50,732 bases of DNA, taken from contig DCWQ01000003.1 of the NCBI GenBank assembly GCA_002328185.1, positions 1 to 50,732 on the forward strand. Reading direction: 5' to 3'. The notes under the pieces are model-generated. The model saw only the letters and a list, made by a program, of their open reading frames with translations. It was not told the DNA's origin and made no database searches. The number at the start of each line of letters is the position of its first letter. Within the stretch, counting starts at the first letter, position 1. The stretch comes from Dehalococcoidia bacterium UBA2158. Its GTDB lineage: Bacteria; Chloroflexota; Dehalococcoidia; Lucifugimonadales; UBA3495. Shown here piece by piece: positions 50,334-50,732 of this stretch. The translations under genes were made by a program, and so were the position numbers.

Positions 50334-50732
50334 CTATACACTGGCCCGCCGCAGTCTCAGTGAATTGCTAACCACGGTTACCGAGCTGAACGCCATGGCC
50401 AACGCGGCCAAAGCTGGATTCAAGAATCCTTGGTCCCCAAAGAAAAAGTCCAAACTTCCCGGCACGCCGCCTACACCTTGGAAGACGGGGTAAAACGCCC
50501 CGGCGGCCACCGGAATAAGCAGCACGTTGTAGAAGAAGGCCCAGAAAAGGTTCTGCTTAATAGTGCGGATGGTCTTACGGCTCAGGTCCAGCGCCGTCGC
50601 CACGCCGTTGACGTCGCTCCGCATCAGGGTGATGTCCGCGGATTCCATAGCGACATCGGTGCCGCTGCCCATGGCCAAACCCACGTCGGCCTGGGCCAAA
50701 GCCGGGGCGTCGTTGATGCCGTCGCCAACCAT
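50334..50732 (-). CDS. copA: Heavy-metal P-type ATPase, C-terminal part (copper-type, partial)
   Basis: The last 132 residues of the protein; the N-terminal part lies beyond the right edge. MVGDGINDAPAL is the hinge motif, followed by GTDVAMESADITLM. The membrane motifs AFFYNVLLIPVAAG (YN) and MAFSSVTVVSNSLRLRR (M..SS) match the Cu(I)-exporting P1B-1 group. It sits in the inner membrane and pumps copper out. The YHS gene follows on the same strand, 59 nt downstream. Copper as substrate is well supported by the motifs, but the N-terminal metal domains cannot be seen. Confidence 0.88.
   Translation of the reverse strand: MVGDGINDAPALAQADVGLAMGSGTDVAMESADITLMRSDVNGVATALDLSRKTIRTIKQNLFWAFFYNVLLIPVAAGAFYPVFQGVGGVPGSLDFFFGDQGFLNPALAALAMAFSSVTVVSNSLRLRRASV

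Overview
The window is a GC-rich bacterial chromosome segment, most likely from an uncultivated Chloroflexota lineage related to Dehalococcoidia / the marine SAR202 group. This is inference. It rests on a 16S rRNA gene that ends in a terminator with no 23S or 5S behind it, on three luciferase-like (LLM) flavin/F420 oxidoreductases plus four short-chain dehydrogenases (SDRs) among catabolic genes, and on rpoBC standing apart from the ribosomal rplKAJL genes. Ribosome binding sites are mostly GGAGG-like, matching the anti-SD at the 16S 3' end. TAA, TAG and TGA all serve as normal stops.

Layout. 1-511: 3' end of 16S rRNA, trailer and terminator. 594-11999: catabolic cluster with two alpha/beta hydrolases, a tandem SDR triplet whose third copy carries a nonsense codon, three LLM oxidoreductases, a VOC protein, an aldo/keto reductase, a TPR protein, a maleylacetate-reductase-like Fe-ADH and a cupin. 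12234-16005 (minus strand): squalene/phytoene synthase-like protein, ThiI and DnaA. 16604-21059 (plus): 2-oxoacid dehydrogenase E1alpha, E1beta and E2, then lipoyl transferase LipB; no E3 or LipA. 21514-27168: aminotransferase, MFS transporter, frameshifted cupin, MmgE/PrpD protein and a fourth SDR. 27290-31270: a transcription unit with its own promoter and terminator encoding a DUF1800 protein, a DUF1501 protein and an NHL-type beta-propeller. 31737-37199: a second aminotransferase, then a minus-strand unit of MFS transporter, dihydropyrimidinase-like amidohydrolase, AhpD/CMD-family protein and a decayed VOC gene. 37463-49632: housekeeping genes rpoB-rpoC-pyrD behind a consensus promoter, then secA. 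49933-50732: a His-rich YHS-domain protein and the C-terminus of a copper P-type ATPase.

Most notable: the AhpD/CMD-family gene at 33646-34206 has an in-frame TGA exactly where the second cysteine of its CxxC motif belongs. Twelve nucleotides later comes an 8-bp hairpin with a GGC loop, placed as in bacterial SECIS elements. This makes it a candidate selenoprotein (CxxU). It sits beside a frameshifted gene, so decay or sequence error must be excluded.

Across the window, intergenic gaps carry short dispersed repeats, chiefly a GCTCATCCTGAGCCTGTCGAA-type sequence, sometimes in inverted pairs. Four genes show inactivating-looking changes: an SDR, a cupin, a VOC gene (two shifts), and the CMD gene if it is not a selenoprotein. 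Whether these are biological or consensus errors cannot be told from the sequence alone.
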